Positions 9,427-21,374 of a stretch of 64,000 bases of DNA are shown here, in pieces. The stretch spans positions 1,860,001 through 1,924,000 of the forward strand of contig NC_005125.1 in assembly GCF_000011385.1 (NCBI RefSeq), given 5' to 3'. Position 1 is the first letter of the stretch. Each line of letters starts with the position of its first letter. Below the pieces are notes generated by a model. That model saw only the letters and a program-made list of their open reading frames with translations, did no database searches and was not told the DNA's origin. Both the position numbers and the translations under genes were made by a program. This stretch comes from Gloeobacter violaceus PCC 7421 (GTDB lineage: Bacteria; Cyanobacteriota; Cyanobacteriia; Gloeobacterales; Gloeobacteraceae).

Positions 9427-10215
9427 ATGCCAAAATTCTGGTTAGTGATTGTGTGTCCTTTTTTTTTGGCGACGGCGGCAACAGCCGCACCGGTCGAGCT
9501 GATCGGGCTGGCCGGGAACAACACTTTGGTCCGTTTTGAAGCCGGGCGGCCCGCCGCGGCGACAACCCTCAAAGTGAACGGTGTGAGCGGCACCCTGGTG
9601 GGGATCGACTACCGTCCTGCCGACGGCAAGCTCTACGGCCTCAGCGACGCCCAGAATCTCTATACCATCGACCCGGCGGGCGGTTCGGCATCTTTGGTGA
9701 GTACCCTCTCGGTACCCTTTACCGGTGGGGTGCGCTCGGGATTCGACTTCAACCCGTCGGCGGACCGGTTGCGGCTGGTGGGTGCCGACGGCCAGGATTT
9801 GCGGGTGAATGTCGATCTGGGGGCAACGGCGGTGGACGGCAAGCTGGCCTACGACTCCCGCGACCGCAACGCCAAGAAAACTCCCCAAGTGAGTGCTTCG
9901 GCCTACACCAACTCGCTGGCCAAAGCCGGGGCGACGAAGCTGTTGAATATCGACTTCAGCCTTGATGTGCTTACCCTTCAAGAGCCTCCCAACGACGGCG
10001 TGCTGAAGACCATCGGTCCGTTGGGGGTCGATTTTGGACCGGCAAGCGGGTTTGACATTCTCACCGGGCCCGACGGCAAAGACCGGGCGTTTGCCACCTC
10101 GGGTAGTGTGTTCTACACGGTCGATCTGGCCAGCGGCCGGGCGCGCAAGGTTGGTACTATCGGCGACGGCAAATTGGCGGTCTTTAGTCTGGCGGCCGGG
10201 CACGGCCGACCTTGA
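9427..10215 (+). CDS. Exported DUF4394 protein (paralogue 1)
   Basis: 262 residues with a signal peptide (LVIVCPFFLATAATA, cleavage before APVELIGL). The mature part is a beta-propeller-like DUF4394 domain: LIGLAGNNTLVRF, LVGIDYRPADGKLYGLSD, NLYTIDPAGGSA, SGFDFNPSADRLRLVGADGQDLRVNVD, and GVDFGPASGFDILTGPDG. It closely resembles the product of the minus-strand gene at 11734-12543. The ECF sigma/anti-sigma pair lies directly downstream (97 nt), and the two DUF4394 genes flank that pair, suggesting a shared envelope-stress or surface regulon. Function of DUF4394 is unknown. Confidence 0.8.
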   Translation: MPKFWLVIVCPFFLATAATAAPVELIGLAGNNTLVRFEAGRPAAATTLKVNGVSGTLVGIDYRPADGKLYGLSDAQNLYTIDPAGGSASLVSTLSVPFTGGVRSGFDFNPSADRLRLVGADGQDLRVNVDLGATAVDGKLAYDSRDRNAKKTPQVSASAYTNSLAKAGATKLLNIDFSLDVLTLQEPPNDGVLKTIGPLGVDFGPASGFDILTGPDGKDRAFATSGSVFYTVDLASGRARKVGTIGDGKLAVFSLAAGHGRP

Positions 10216-10312
10216 GGGCCTGCATCCAAACATCGCCAGGGTACGTAGTGTTCAATAAGCAGTCATCCCTGCTTACCGACCCCATCCGTTCAGGGCCCTT
10301 CAGTAAAACCCC

Positions 10313-10906
10313 ATGCACCCTCCCGACTCATCGGACAGCCGGCCGGCAAATCTGCGCGCAGGCGGGGATGTCGAGTTGTTCCGCTCGATCAAGGGCGGTC
10401 AGTTGGCCGCCCTGGGAACTCTTTACGACCGCTTCGGCGGTTTGGTCCATGGGCTGGCGCTCGCTATTCTCACCAATCCCCAGGAAGCGGAGGATCTGAC
10501 CCAGGAGGTGTTTCTTTCCCTATTTCGCAACTGTACCTACGATCCGACCAGGGGGGCGCCGAGCAGCTATCTCATCACCCTCACCCGCTCGCGGGCTATC
10601 GACAGGCTGCGCGCGAAAGGCCGGGCGGCAAAATTGATGCAACGCTGGGGGCAGAGCAGGGTAGTCGAGACCTCACCGGTGACGCCGATGGAGAGCGCTT
10701 CGATCAACGAATGTTCGCAGGCGGTGCGCGACGCCCTCGAAAAACTTTCTCCCAACCACCGCCGGGTGTTGGAGATGTCCTACTTTAAAGAGTTGAGTCA
10801 AAGAGAAATCGCCGAGAAGTTGGGAACACCGCTCGGCACGGTCAAAAGTTGGGTGCGCAGGGGGCTGTCGGAACTCAAAGAAACGTTGCAGGAATATGTC
10901 GGGTAG
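10313..10906 (+). CDS. ECF-type RNA polymerase sigma factor
   Basis: 197 residues. Region 2 is visible as AALGTLYDRFGGLVHGLALAIL followed by EAEDLTQEVFLSLF and the TRSRAIDRLRAKGR segment that binds the -10 element. Region 4 has the helix-turn-helix ALEKLSPNHRRVLEMSYFKELSQREIAEKLGTPLGTVKSWVRRGLSELK. The arrangement with an RskA-type anti-sigma 9 nt downstream identifies a SigK/RskA-like ECF unit that responds to envelope signals through regulated proteolysis in studied homologues. ATG start. Confidence 0.92.
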   Translation: MHPPDSSDSRPANLRAGGDVELFRSIKGGQLAALGTLYDRFGGLVHGLALAILTNPQEAEDLTQEVFLSLFRNCTYDPTRGAPSSYLITLTRSRAIDRLRAKGRAAKLMQRWGQSRVVETSPVTPMESASINECSQAVRDALEKLSPNHRRVLEMSYFKELSQREIAEKLGTPLGTVKSWVRRGLSELKETLQEYVG

Positions 10907-10915
10907 TGTGGACTT

Positions 10916-11638
10916 ATGTACGGATCCCCGGGCCCTAAAAGCCGCGAAGATTTGATGATCGAATATGTTCTGGGCGAACTTTCCAGGCGCTCGCCCCAGG
11001 AAGCCGAAAAGTTTGAGCAACTGCTCGCGCAGGACCTCGCCCTGAAGCGCGAGGTGCAGCAGTTGCGCAAGGTTTTGGGGCTGTTGCCCTATGCCACGGT
11101 GAGTGCACCTCCCAAGCACCTGCGCACCGCTATTCTCGATGCCGCCGCCGCGCCGCCGCGCCGCGCGGGCGGGCCGCGCATCTCACCGGGCTGGATCGCG
11201 GCGGTGGCAGCCGCCTGCGTGGCGGCGGTCTTCGGCATCGACGGCTTCCGGCTGCGCCAGCAGCTGCAGGCGGTCAAAGAGGCCAACGAAGCGCTCCAGC
11301 AGCCCAATCTACTGTTGCAATTTTCTTTGATAGGGACCGGACCGCTCTCGAACGCCTTCGGCAGCGTCGCGATGGATCTCGACACCAAACGGGCGGCCGT
11401 CGCCATCAACAACCTGCCGACCGCACCCGCAGGGCAGGTGTACCGCCTCTGGGCGATCACGGGCAATAAAACCGTCCCCTGCGGGCAGTTCAACCCCGGG
11501 GCGGGGGGCAAGGTGATCACCCAGTTTGCGATTCCAGTCGAAGCCTACAGCGGCCCGATCGCCCAACTGCTCGTCACCTTGGAGCCCGCGAGCCTGCCGG
11601 CCCAACCCACCGGCCCGTCGGTGCTGGTGACCGGCTGA
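10916..11638 (+). CDS. RskA-like membrane anti-sigma factor
   Basis: 240 residues. The N-terminus (about 1-60: EDLMIEYVLGELSRRSPQEAEKFEQLLAQD) is the zinc-less anti-sigma domain that binds the sigma factor. One membrane helix follows (PGWIAAVAAACVAAVFGI, about residues 88-106), then a short coiled segment. A periplasmic RskA C-terminal domain carries the characteristic AVAINNLPTAPAGQVYRLWAI segment. It is cotranscribed with and probably inhibits the sigma factor just upstream. A strong bidirectional terminator lies 17 bases after the stop codon. Confidence 0.88.
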   Translation: MYGSPGPKSREDLMIEYVLGELSRRSPQEAEKFEQLLAQDLALKREVQQLRKVLGLLPYATVSAPPKHLRTAILDAAAAPPRRAGGPRISPGWIAAVAAACVAAVFGIDGFRLRQQLQAVKEANEALQQPNLLLQFSLIGTGPLSNAFGSVAMDLDTKRAAVAINNLPTAPAGQVYRLWAITGNKTVPCGQFNPGAGGKVITQFAIPVEAYSGPIAQLLVTLEPASLPAQPTGPSVLVTG

Positions 11639-11654
11639 GCGGCGCAACGCCGTA

Positions 11655-11686
11655 AAAAGCCCCCCGCCCACAGGCGGGGGGCTTTT
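11655..11686. terminator. Bidirectional rho-independent terminator
   Basis: A 14-bp perfect stem (AAAAGCCCCCCGCC and its complement at 11673-11686) with a CACA loop. It ends in T residues on one strand and in T residues on the other because the stem starts with A. It lies between the convergent anti-sigma gene and the second DUF4394 gene, so it can serve both. Confidence 0.9.
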
Positions 11687-11733
11687 GGCAATCGGGGGGA
11701 AGGGGGGTCAGGAGTTTGCCGGTCTAGTGGCAG

Positions 11734-12543
11734 TTATTTCGCCGGGACTGCGGCGAGGCCGACGAAGTTGAGCGAACCGTTGCCCACGGTGCCGACGTTG
11801 GTGGCTTTGCCGGTCACCAGATCGACCGCGTAGAGGGTGGCTCCAGAGATAGCGAAGGCGCTGTTGACGCCGTTGTCGTCGATGAAGATGTCAAAACCGG
11901 CGGTGGGGCCAAAATCGGCTCCCAGGGGGCCGACCGTCTTCAAGATGCCGTCGTTGGGCGGATCTTGAATGACCAGCACGTCGAGGGCGATGTCGATGTC
12001 GTACAGGCGGGTGGCGGGGGCGGCGGCCACGTTGTTGATGTAACCGGAGCCGGAAACGTTGGGATCTTTGCCGGCGTTGACGTCATTGGCGTCGTAGACG
12101 ACATCTGTATCAGGAAAAACCTCGTTGGTGTCGACATTGACGCGCAGGTTCTCGTTGGTGTGCTTGCCCACCAGCCGCAGGCGGTCCGCCGACGGGTTGA
12201 AGTCGAATCCGGACTTGTTGCCGCCGCCGAAGGGGGTGGGCAGCACGCTGATGAACGTCGAGGCACCGGTGGCCGGGTCGATTGTGTAGAGGTAGTTGGT
12301 GTCGGTCAGGGCATAGAGCAGCTTGTTGGCCGGACGAAAGTCGATGCCGATCACGGTGCCGTTGACGTCGCGGATCTTGATAGTCCGGGTCTGGCCAGGG
12401 CGGGCGGAATTGAACCGTACGAGGGTGTTGCCGTCGGTCAGTCCGATGAGCGGGGACTCCGACGCCTCCACTGCTCCGGCAAACAGGGCCGAGGCGGCCA
12501 CGGCGAGGGCGCCGGCCAGAGCAATCAGCTTGTTGGGTCGCAT
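11734..12543 (-). CDS. Exported DUF4394 protein (paralogue 2)
   Basis: 269 residues with a signal peptide (LIALAGALAVAASALFAGAVEA). The domain matches the 9427-10215 product block by block: LIGLTDGNTLVRF, VIGIDFRPANKLLYALTD, YLYTIDPATGAS, KSGFDFNPSADRLRLVG, LRVNVDTN, and DPPNDGILKTVGPLGADFGPTAGFDIF. The ATG at 12543 has GGAGG seven bases upstream; the longer open frame to 12627 is rejected. It is convergent with the sigma/anti-sigma operon, and a small inverted repeat sits about 130 bp upstream. Confidence 0.82.
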   Translation of the reverse strand: MRPNKLIALAGALAVAASALFAGAVEASESPLIGLTDGNTLVRFNSARPGQTRTIKIRDVNGTVIGIDFRPANKLLYALTDTNYLYTIDPATGASTFISVLPTPFGGGNKSGFDFNPSADRLRLVGKHTNENLRVNVDTNEVFPDTDVVYDANDVNAGKDPNVSGSGYINNVAAAPATRLYDIDIALDVLVIQDPPNDGILKTVGPLGADFGPTAGFDIFIDDNGVNSAFAISGATLYAVDLVTGKATNVGTVGNGSLNFVGLAAVPAK

Positions 12544-12670
12544 GAAAAGCCTCCACAAAATTTGGGCGACGCGAAAACATACGCCGCCCACGCCGGGGTG
12601 GATGAGCCCGAGGGTCAAAGTTGCCACGAAGGTCTGAGGCCCACCGATCTATTTCAACGACCAGCCGGTC

Positions 12671-12693
12671 TCTTGGGGCCTGAAGACCCAAGA
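12671..12693. promoter_or_regulatory. Inverted repeat upstream of DUF4394 paralogue 2
   Basis: TCTTGGG (12671-12677) and CCCAAGA (12687-12693) form 7-bp perfect arms with a 9-base spacer, in the promoter region of the minus-strand DUF4394 gene. It may be an operator or a small RNA hairpin. The function is speculative. Confidence 0.3.
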
Positions 12694-12895
12694 AGTATGT
12701 TTATTTTCGCAAAGATGTTTCTTGAAAACCGTCCCCTCGCTGACCGCAATCTAGAATGCTGATCGCGGGATTTTTTTAGCTTTTCTCAACCCCGACGGAG
12801 CCTAACTGGGCGACCAGCTGGACATCAGGCTTTAGTAATTCTGTAATACGTATCTTGTATATAGCTCGGGAAACCCCCTTTCCAAGGAGACAAAA

Positions 12896-13144
12896 ATGGA
12901 GCAGCAAGCCCACTTCGGACGATCGAGCGGTGCGGGCGTGGGGTGGTTAAAAATCACAACCGACGATCCCTACTCGTATGGGTTCAGTCCCTTCGACACT
13001 GCCCAGCAAGCCCGAAAGCGCCGCGCGGCATATATGGCCGGAGCGTCGCCGACTTCGAGGCGTTGCCTGCAGTTGGGGCTCAATCCCCTTTGTTGCTTCA
13101 GAAAGAAACCGCTTTATCCAGTCTGGAGTGGAGGTAGGCCGTGA
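12896..13144 (+). CDS. Small hypothetical protein, 82 residues
   Basis: Not recognised. The ATG at 12896 follows a strong AAGGAGA site with good spacing. The AT-rich sequence before it (around TTGTATATAG at 12853-12862) could be a promoter, in a clear gap between DUF4394 paralogue 2 and the histidine kinase. The product is basic, with KITTDDPYSYGFSPFD in the first half and a Cys pair (CCFRKK) near the end. Its stop TGA overlaps the GTG start of a second tiny gene, with GGAGG just before it, which suggests translational coupling. It could still be a chance frame; length and composition alone do not prove coding. Confidence 0.4.
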   Translation: MEQQAHFGRSSGAGVGWLKITTDDPYSYGFSPFDTAQQARKRRAAYMAGASPTSRRCLQLGLNPLCCFRKKPLYPVWSGGRP

Positions 13145-13287
13145 AAACCCGTGGTTGGAAGCGATTGGTCAACTTGAGCGCCATTCGTTGCGTGTACGAC
13201 TGCCGGCCGGCTTTGGTGGCGGACTTGGCGGCAAGAGTGCGTCAGCGACAGCAGATCCGGAAGATGTGCGACCGGTTCGTCGACTGA
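13141..13287 (+). CDS. Small hypothetical basic protein, 48 residues
   Basis: Not recognised. A GTG at 13141 overlaps the stop of the preceding 82-residue frame (GTGA) and is preceded by GGAGGTAGGCC, a near-ideal ribosome binding site. The product starts MKTRGWKRLVNLS, contains CVYDC, and continues into an Arg/Gln-rich helix (ARVRQRQQIRKMCDR). High positive charge and three cysteines could fit a nucleic-acid-binding or metal-binding microprotein, but this is a guess. Confidence 0.4.
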   Translation: MKTRGWKRLVNLSAIRCVYDCRPALVADLAARVRQRQQIRKMCDRFVD

Positions 13288-13518
13288 GCGACACCTTGCG
13301 AAGGTTGCCAAGAAACACCTGCGGTTACGGGTGCGGGTCTATAGTAGATCTCTTGCATGAACCGGATTGCGGAACGAGTTTCCGATGGTTTGAGCTGTTT
13401 ATCTTGGCATTCGCGCAAGCGGTCTAATATTTTGCTGCTTGTGCCGTTGCTTTTTGCATCGCCGAAGGTTTCCCTCTATTTGCTTGCTTGAAATCTTCCC
13501 CGGCACTCGAAGCACACT
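13288..13518. other. Leader region upstream of histidine kinase
   Basis: No convincing gene. A 44-codon frame at 13357-13491 with a hydrophobic C-terminus (ILLLVPLLFASP) is present but has no ribosome binding site. The stretch is AT-richer than its surroundings and probably holds the promoter for the two-component operon. Confidence 0.35.
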
Positions 13519-15546
13519 TTGCGGGATCCCACGATGCAAGACGAAAACACGGCCAGGGAGCGATCCCCCATGGGAGGTGCAGCTTTGCGCCGCTTTATAG
13601 AGAGGGTGAAAGGGACGCACCTGCACAAACGACGGCTGCGAAGGCTCGCTTGCGATTGCGAGGTGCAGCTGCACAGTGCCGAGCGGCAGATCCGATTTTT
13701 CCTGGAAAGCACCACCGATGCGTTTGTCGCCCTCGATCGCCAATGGCGTATCACTTATGCCAACCAGCGCGTTGCTGCCCTCAACCACCTGCCCCTCGAG
13801 CAAATTGTCGGCAAGACGCACTGGCAGATGTGGCCCTGGTCGGTGGGTAGCCGGGTGGAGCAGGAATACCGCCGGGCCGTCGATGAGCAGAGCGAGGCAC
13901 ACTTCGAGATTCTCTACGAACCGCTCCAGCTGTGGCTGGAAATCCACGCCTACCCCTCGCCGGATGGGCTGGCCATCTTCTTTCGCGACATCACCGAGCA
14001 AAAGCAGACCCAGCAGTGGCTGGGTCTGCTGGCGCAGGCGAGCGAGGTGTTCGCCGCTTCGCTCGATTACCGCACGACTTTGCAGAATGTCGCCCAACTG
14101 GTCGTCACGGTCATGGCGGACTGGTGCTTGATCGACATTGTCGAAAACGAGCAGATCGCCTTTACCAACCCGATCGTTGCCGCTGCCGACCCGGAGTTGG
14201 TGCAGCTGCTGCGCGATTTGAGGCATCTCTATCCGCTTTCCCGCGACGCGGATTACGGTGCGCCCCGGGTGTTTCGTACCGGTGAACCGATCCTCGCAGA
14301 GGTGATCCCCGAGAGCTTTTATGCAAGCTTCTGCGTCAGCGAACAGCAACTCGACATGCTGCAGCGGCTGGACGCCTGCTCCTACATCATCGTGCCGCTC
14401 GTTGCCCACGGACAGACGCTCGGCACGCTCGTGCTCGCCTCGGGGCGCACACTTTCCGGGCGCCATTACAGCGACCGGGATCTCAAAACAGCAGAAGAAC
14501 TGGCCCGCCGCGCCTCGATATCGGTCGACAACGCGCGCGCCCACCGGGCAGAGCAGCAGGCGCGCAGCCAGGCCGAGACAGCGCGCGCAAAGCTCATCGA
14601 TACACTCGACAGCATCACCGATGCATTCGTCGCCCTCGATCCTGAGTGGCGCGTCAGCTATGTCAACCGGCTGGCAGCGAAATTCAGCGCCAAAACCCAG
14701 CAAGCGTTGATAGGCAAAAATGTCTGGGAGGAATGGCCCGGGTTGGTGGGGACTCGCTTTGAGACGGAATGCCGCCGGGCGGTGGTCGAGCAGGTGGCTG
14801 TTCACCTGGAGGAATTTGATGTTCCCTCGAACCTCTGGTTCGAAGTGCACGCCTACCCGTCGAGCGACGGTCTGGGAATTTACTTTCGCGACATCACCGA
14901 GCGCCGCCGCTTCGAGCGACAAATCATCGCTTCGCTACAAGAAAAAGAAGTGCTGCTGCGGGAGATCCACCACCGGGTCAAAAACAATCTGCAGGTTGTC
15001 ACAAGCCTGCTGCGCCTGCAGGCCCATCAAACCGTTGACGCAGCCTCCATCGAGGCGCTTCAGACCTGCCGAAGGCGGGTGCAGTCGATGGCCTCCATTC
15101 ACGAACTGCTCTACCAGTCGGGGGATCTGGCCAGCGTCGACTTTGGCGAGTACGTCCGGCTCATCGGGCACCAGCTGATCCGCTCCTACAGAGCACGACC
15201 AGGAAAAGTGCGACTGAAGATGGAAGCATGCAGTGTACGTCTGGACCTGGCGATGGCGATTCCTTGCGGCCTGATTGTCAACGAACTGATCTCCAACAGC
15301 CTCAAGCACGCCTTTGCGCGGGACAAGCGCAACCGGATCGGCGTCAGGCTCAGCCAGAGCGAGCAGACGGTCACTTTGCTGGTCGAGGACAACGGCAGTG
15401 GGCTGCCTGCCGATTTTGACCCGGCCAAGCTCGAATCGCTGGGGCTGCAACTGGTAAACGACTTGGCCCTACAACTTGGGGGAAGCGTTGTGTTCTCGGG
15501 TGCCCAGGGTACCTCGGTGCGCGTGACTTTCCCGGTTCATCGCTAG
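13519..15546 (+). CDS. PAS-GAF-PAS sensor histidine kinase (HisKA_2 family)
   Basis: 675 residues, with no membrane helix, so cytoplasmic. PAS1 (about 50-155, FFLESTTDAFVALDRQWR ... IFFRDITEQK) is followed by a GAF domain (about 165-335), then PAS2 (about 350-470, LDSITDAFVALDPEWR ... YFRDITERR). The kinase core has the HisKA_2 phosphoacceptor motif LREIHHRVKNNLQVV at about 482 and a HATPase with NELISNSLKHAF and VEDNGSGLP. PAS1 and PAS2 are similar in sequence and look like an internal duplication. An ATG at 13534 (MQDEN) is an alternative start. A REC-Crp regulator lies 16 nt downstream and is the likely partner. The signal is unknown; GAF/PAS could bind a small ligand or chromophore, but no bilin cysteine is evident. 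Confidence 0.9.
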   Translation: MRDPTMQDENTARERSPMGGAALRRFIERVKGTHLHKRRLRRLACDCEVQLHSAERQIRFFLESTTDAFVALDRQWRITYANQRVAALNHLPLEQIVGKTHWQMWPWSVGSRVEQEYRRAVDEQSEAHFEILYEPLQLWLEIHAYPSPDGLAIFFRDITEQKQTQQWLGLLAQASEVFAASLDYRTTLQNVAQLVVTVMADWCLIDIVENEQIAFTNPIVAAADPELVQLLRDLRHLYPLSRDADYGAPRVFRTGEPILAEVIPESFYASFCVSEQQLDMLQRLDACSYIIVPLVAHGQTLGTLVLASGRTLSGRHYSDRDLKTAEELARRASISVDNARAHRAEQQARSQAETARAKLIDTLDSITDAFVALDPEWRVSYVNRLAAKFSAKTQQALIGKNVWEEWPGLVGTRFETECRRAVVEQVAVHLEEFDVPSNLWFEVHAYPSSDGLGIYFRDITERRRFERQIIASLQEKEVLLREIHHRVKNNLQVVTSLLRLQAHQTVDAASIEALQTCRRRVQSMASIHELLYQSGDLASVDFGEYVRLIGHQLIRSYRARPGKVRLKMEACSVRLDLAMAIPCGLIVNELISNSLKHAFARDKRNRIGVRLSQSEQTVTLLVEDNGSGLPADFDPAKLESLGLQLVNDLALQLGGSVVFSGAQGTSVRVTFPVHR

Positions 15547-16641
15547 GAGGAGGCAACCGGCTATGCGCAAGCTCAACATCATGGTGGTGGAGGACGAGCG
15601 CATTGTCGCGCGGGATGTACAAAAAATTCTCGAGGCGATGGGTCACACTGTCCTGGCCTCCGTCAGCTCTGCAGAGGAAGCCATCCAGAAAATCGTGCGC
15701 GCCCAGCCCGATCTGGTGCTGATGGATATCCGTCTGCAAGGAGAGATGGACGGGGTGGAAGCGGCCGGGCGTATCCGCCGCCAGTTCGGCGTGCCGGTGA
15801 TCTACCTGACTGCTTATGCAGACGAAGAGACGGTGCGGCGCGCCCAGCCGACCGAACCCTTCGGCTTCATTGTCAAACCCTTCGAAGCAGTCGAGTTGCG
15901 CACGGTGATCACCATGGCCATGCAGCGGCTGAAGCTCGAGAGGCAGCTGGAGCAACAAGGGGCCATTCAGGCGGAACTGCAGCACTACCGGCAGTTGCAC
16001 CACCAGAGGATCGGCGATCTGACGACCCTGGATGGCCCGGAGGAAGGCACCCAAAGCCCGGCAGAGAGACGTCCCCGGCAAACTTTCGAACGCAGTAAGG
16101 AGATCCCCCTGGAGGCCCGGGCAGTCTGGCAGGTGCACTCGGGCTTGGTCAAACTGAGCAAACTGCATCCGAGCGGTGAAGAGGTGCTCATCGGTCTGGC
16201 CGGACCCGACCGGCTGTTCGGTCCGACGCTGACCTCTCTGGAGGCCTGTCGGGCTACAGCGCTCTCCCGGGTCGAACTGGTGCGCCACGGTGTGCAGGAA
16301 ATCTCGCCTGCGACCGCAACCGGTCGGCTGCTGCAGACGCAGATTGAGCGGGGCATCCACCAGACCGAGGCACTGCTTGCCATCTACGGCCAGAGGTACG
16401 CCGGGGACCGCCTGCGGGGAGTGTTGCTGCTGTTGGCTGTGGAGATTGGTTGCCCGGTGGCGGGTGGAGTGCGCCTGGAGGTGCGGCTCACCCACGAGGA
16501 GTTGGCCACCGTTCTCGGTGTGGAACGGGCCACGGTGACGGTGCTTCTCGGCCGTCTTGAGAAACAGGGGTGGCTCACCCACGATTCCAGGCATCACCTG
16601 ATCCTCAAAGACCGCCTGCTGAAGACCGCCTCCGAGGAAGG

Positions 16642-19893
<3,252 letters not shown>

Positions 19894-20047
19894 AGCGGCG
19901 ACCTGCAACTAAGCAAACAGTCCTATCTTAGTCCTTCACCTACAGAGCGACGGTGGCCGGTGAACATCCGGCGCTCCCGGCCGGACCTAGGATGGTAAGA
20001 AACGCCGGAGTACAGCTGCCGAATCACCTTATCGCCTTTATCACCGC

Positions 20048-20232
20048 CTTCAAATGCAACACCCGCTTCGCATAGGACGAACACCACGGCTGCTTTGATG
20101 ATGCGGGCAAGTCGCTTCTGGTCACGGCCCTGGGTCGCCTGTTCCACCGGCGCGGGGTCAAAGCCGCTCCCTTCAAAGGCCAGAATACGGCCCTCAACGC
20201 CTACGTCACCGCTGAGGAACACGGACATGGTC
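20048..20232 (+). pseudogene. Decayed 5' fragment of cobQ
   Basis: This stretch aligns with about 40 bp of upstream leader plus the first ~160 bp of intact cobQ (about 21819-22013). Shared stretches include TCGCATAGGAC, GGCTGCTTTGATG, and CTCCCTTCAAAGGCCAGAATA. The fragment has lost 19 nt exactly over the P-loop codons (between 20100 and 20103), which shifts the frame, and it carries scattered mostly silent differences. Similarity stops near 20230 just before the AT-rich membrane-protein gene. The many third-position differences suggest a diverged allele rather than a fresh duplication. Confidence 0.8.
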
Positions 20233-20318
20233 TTCACTGCAAGCCTACGGTCACCAGGCTGGCTCGTACTATACTTTGATTACTATTTCTGTCCACAGCG
20301 GAAGACTGTCAGCCCACA

Positions 20319-21374
20319 ATGCTAGATTCGCTTATTAATTCTGTTTTGGCTTTTCTAACAACTCTAGCTGGCCCTGTAGCGACTTTGCTGGCAGGAATTA
20401 TTACTGCCTGGACTGCTTTCAAAGTTGCAGAATATAACTACCGAACAATAAATTCCAAACAGGTTCAGGAAAGATTACCAATTAAAATTAAGCGCATTGA
20501 GCAAAAAACTATAAACAAGTTGTCTCGCATAGGTGAGCTATTTTGGTGGTCTTGCGTTTGTTTTTTTGCAGTGTTCCCAACCTTCCTCGTTATTCTACTT
20601 GCATCTGAAACAACACGAACTCGACTAGCCAACGATTTGGGTTTTGCCTTGAACTACTTATTCTTGTTTCTTGCAACGATCGCGGCTGCGATTTACTTAA
20701 TACCCTCTACTCAAAAGCTGGAGAGGCAGCTCTCGCCAAAAGCAACAGTAGAGATAGAAGCTCGATGGCAAGACATACTCAGCGCTTGTCGAACGGCTCT
20801 GAGAGCTATTGACGCTAGCATAAAAACCTTTGACTCTGAAGTTGGCCTGATAAGAGCAACGATGAGGGTCAGTTTACTTTCCGTTGGTCAAGAACTGGTG
20901 ATTAGAATTCGCAAACGGGATAGTGACTCTGTTTCCCAGATTCACTTGGTCGAGATTGAGAGCATTTTTCCATTGAAACCAACAAACGCGAACCGTGAAC
21001 CGCAAGGTCATAAGCAAGTGTCAAAAGACGAAGCAAATCTAAGTGAGATTCATGGCATTAATGTAAATAAATTTGTACAGCAGCTAGAGAAGTCTGAAGC
21101 GCGTTCGACCGATGTAGAGGCAGGGACTTTTCTTCCATCCTCTGAAGGTTCTGATACTCATCCTCCATCCAATGTCGTAGGAAGTTTCGATAGAAAGTCT
21201 TGGGAGTTGATACTGAAAGAGATTAGAAAGATAAGAGAAGAAGAATCAGAGCACAAAGTGAAGCCAGAAAATGGAAAATTCAAACGTACATTTGGCTCGG
21301 CAAAAGGCTTGATCAAGGTTGCTCCTGATTTTGATGCACCTTTGCCTAATGACATTATGAAACATTTTGAATGA
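20319..21374 (+). CDS. Three-helix membrane protein with C-terminal antitoxin-like tail
   Basis: 351 residues, AT-rich codon use unlike all neighbours, suggesting transfer. Predicted membrane helices lie at about 8-31, 74-95 and 105-128. A soluble domain follows (about 140-260: alpha helix, then strands such as SLLSVGQELVIRIRKRD, SQIHLVEIESIF and a GINVNKFVQQLE helix). It resembles a small alpha/beta module that in other proteins reads like S-x-x-SWGE...DWGKN, recalled from memory rather than searched. After a low-complexity linker comes a charged helix (302-315) and the last ~30 residues FKRTFGSAKGLIKVAPDFDAPLPNDIMKHFE-like (split here as FKRTFGSAKGLIKV and APDFDAPLPNDIMKHFE). That tail matches the C-terminal toxin-binding peptide of cyanobacterial antitoxins that pair with VapC-like PIN toxins. 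The stop overlaps the PIN start (ATGA). Proposed role: membrane-anchored antitoxin or signal-responsive TA regulator. Confidence 0.7.
   Translation: MLDSLINSVLAFLTTLAGPVATLLAGIITAWTAFKVAEYNYRTINSKQVQERLPIKIKRIEQKTINKLSRIGELFWWSCVCFFAVFPTFLVILLASETTRTRLANDLGFALNYLFLFLATIAAAIYLIPSTQKLERQLSPKATVEIEARWQDILSACRTALRAIDASIKTFDSEVGLIRATMRVSLLSVGQELVIRIRKRDSDSVSQIHLVEIESIFPLKPTNANREPQGHKQVSKDEANLSEIHGINVNKFVQQLEKSEARSTDVEAGTFLPSSEGSDTHPPSNVVGSFDRKSWELILKEIRKIREEESEHKVKPENGKFKRTFGSAKGLIKVAPDFDAPLPNDIMKHFE

Noticed and set aside
13357-13491. 44-codon frame with hydrophobic end before the histidine kinase
   Set aside because: No ribosome binding site and no support other than an open frame; kept only as a note in the leader entry.
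19950-20030. Cobalamin-riboswitch-like pieces (GGTGAACATCC; GCCGGAGTACAGCTGCC) upstream of the cobQ remnant
   Set aside because: The pieces resemble the core and B12 box, but they are only about 45 nt apart, GGGAA and ACTG elements are missing, and intact cobQ has no matching leader. At most a decayed element.
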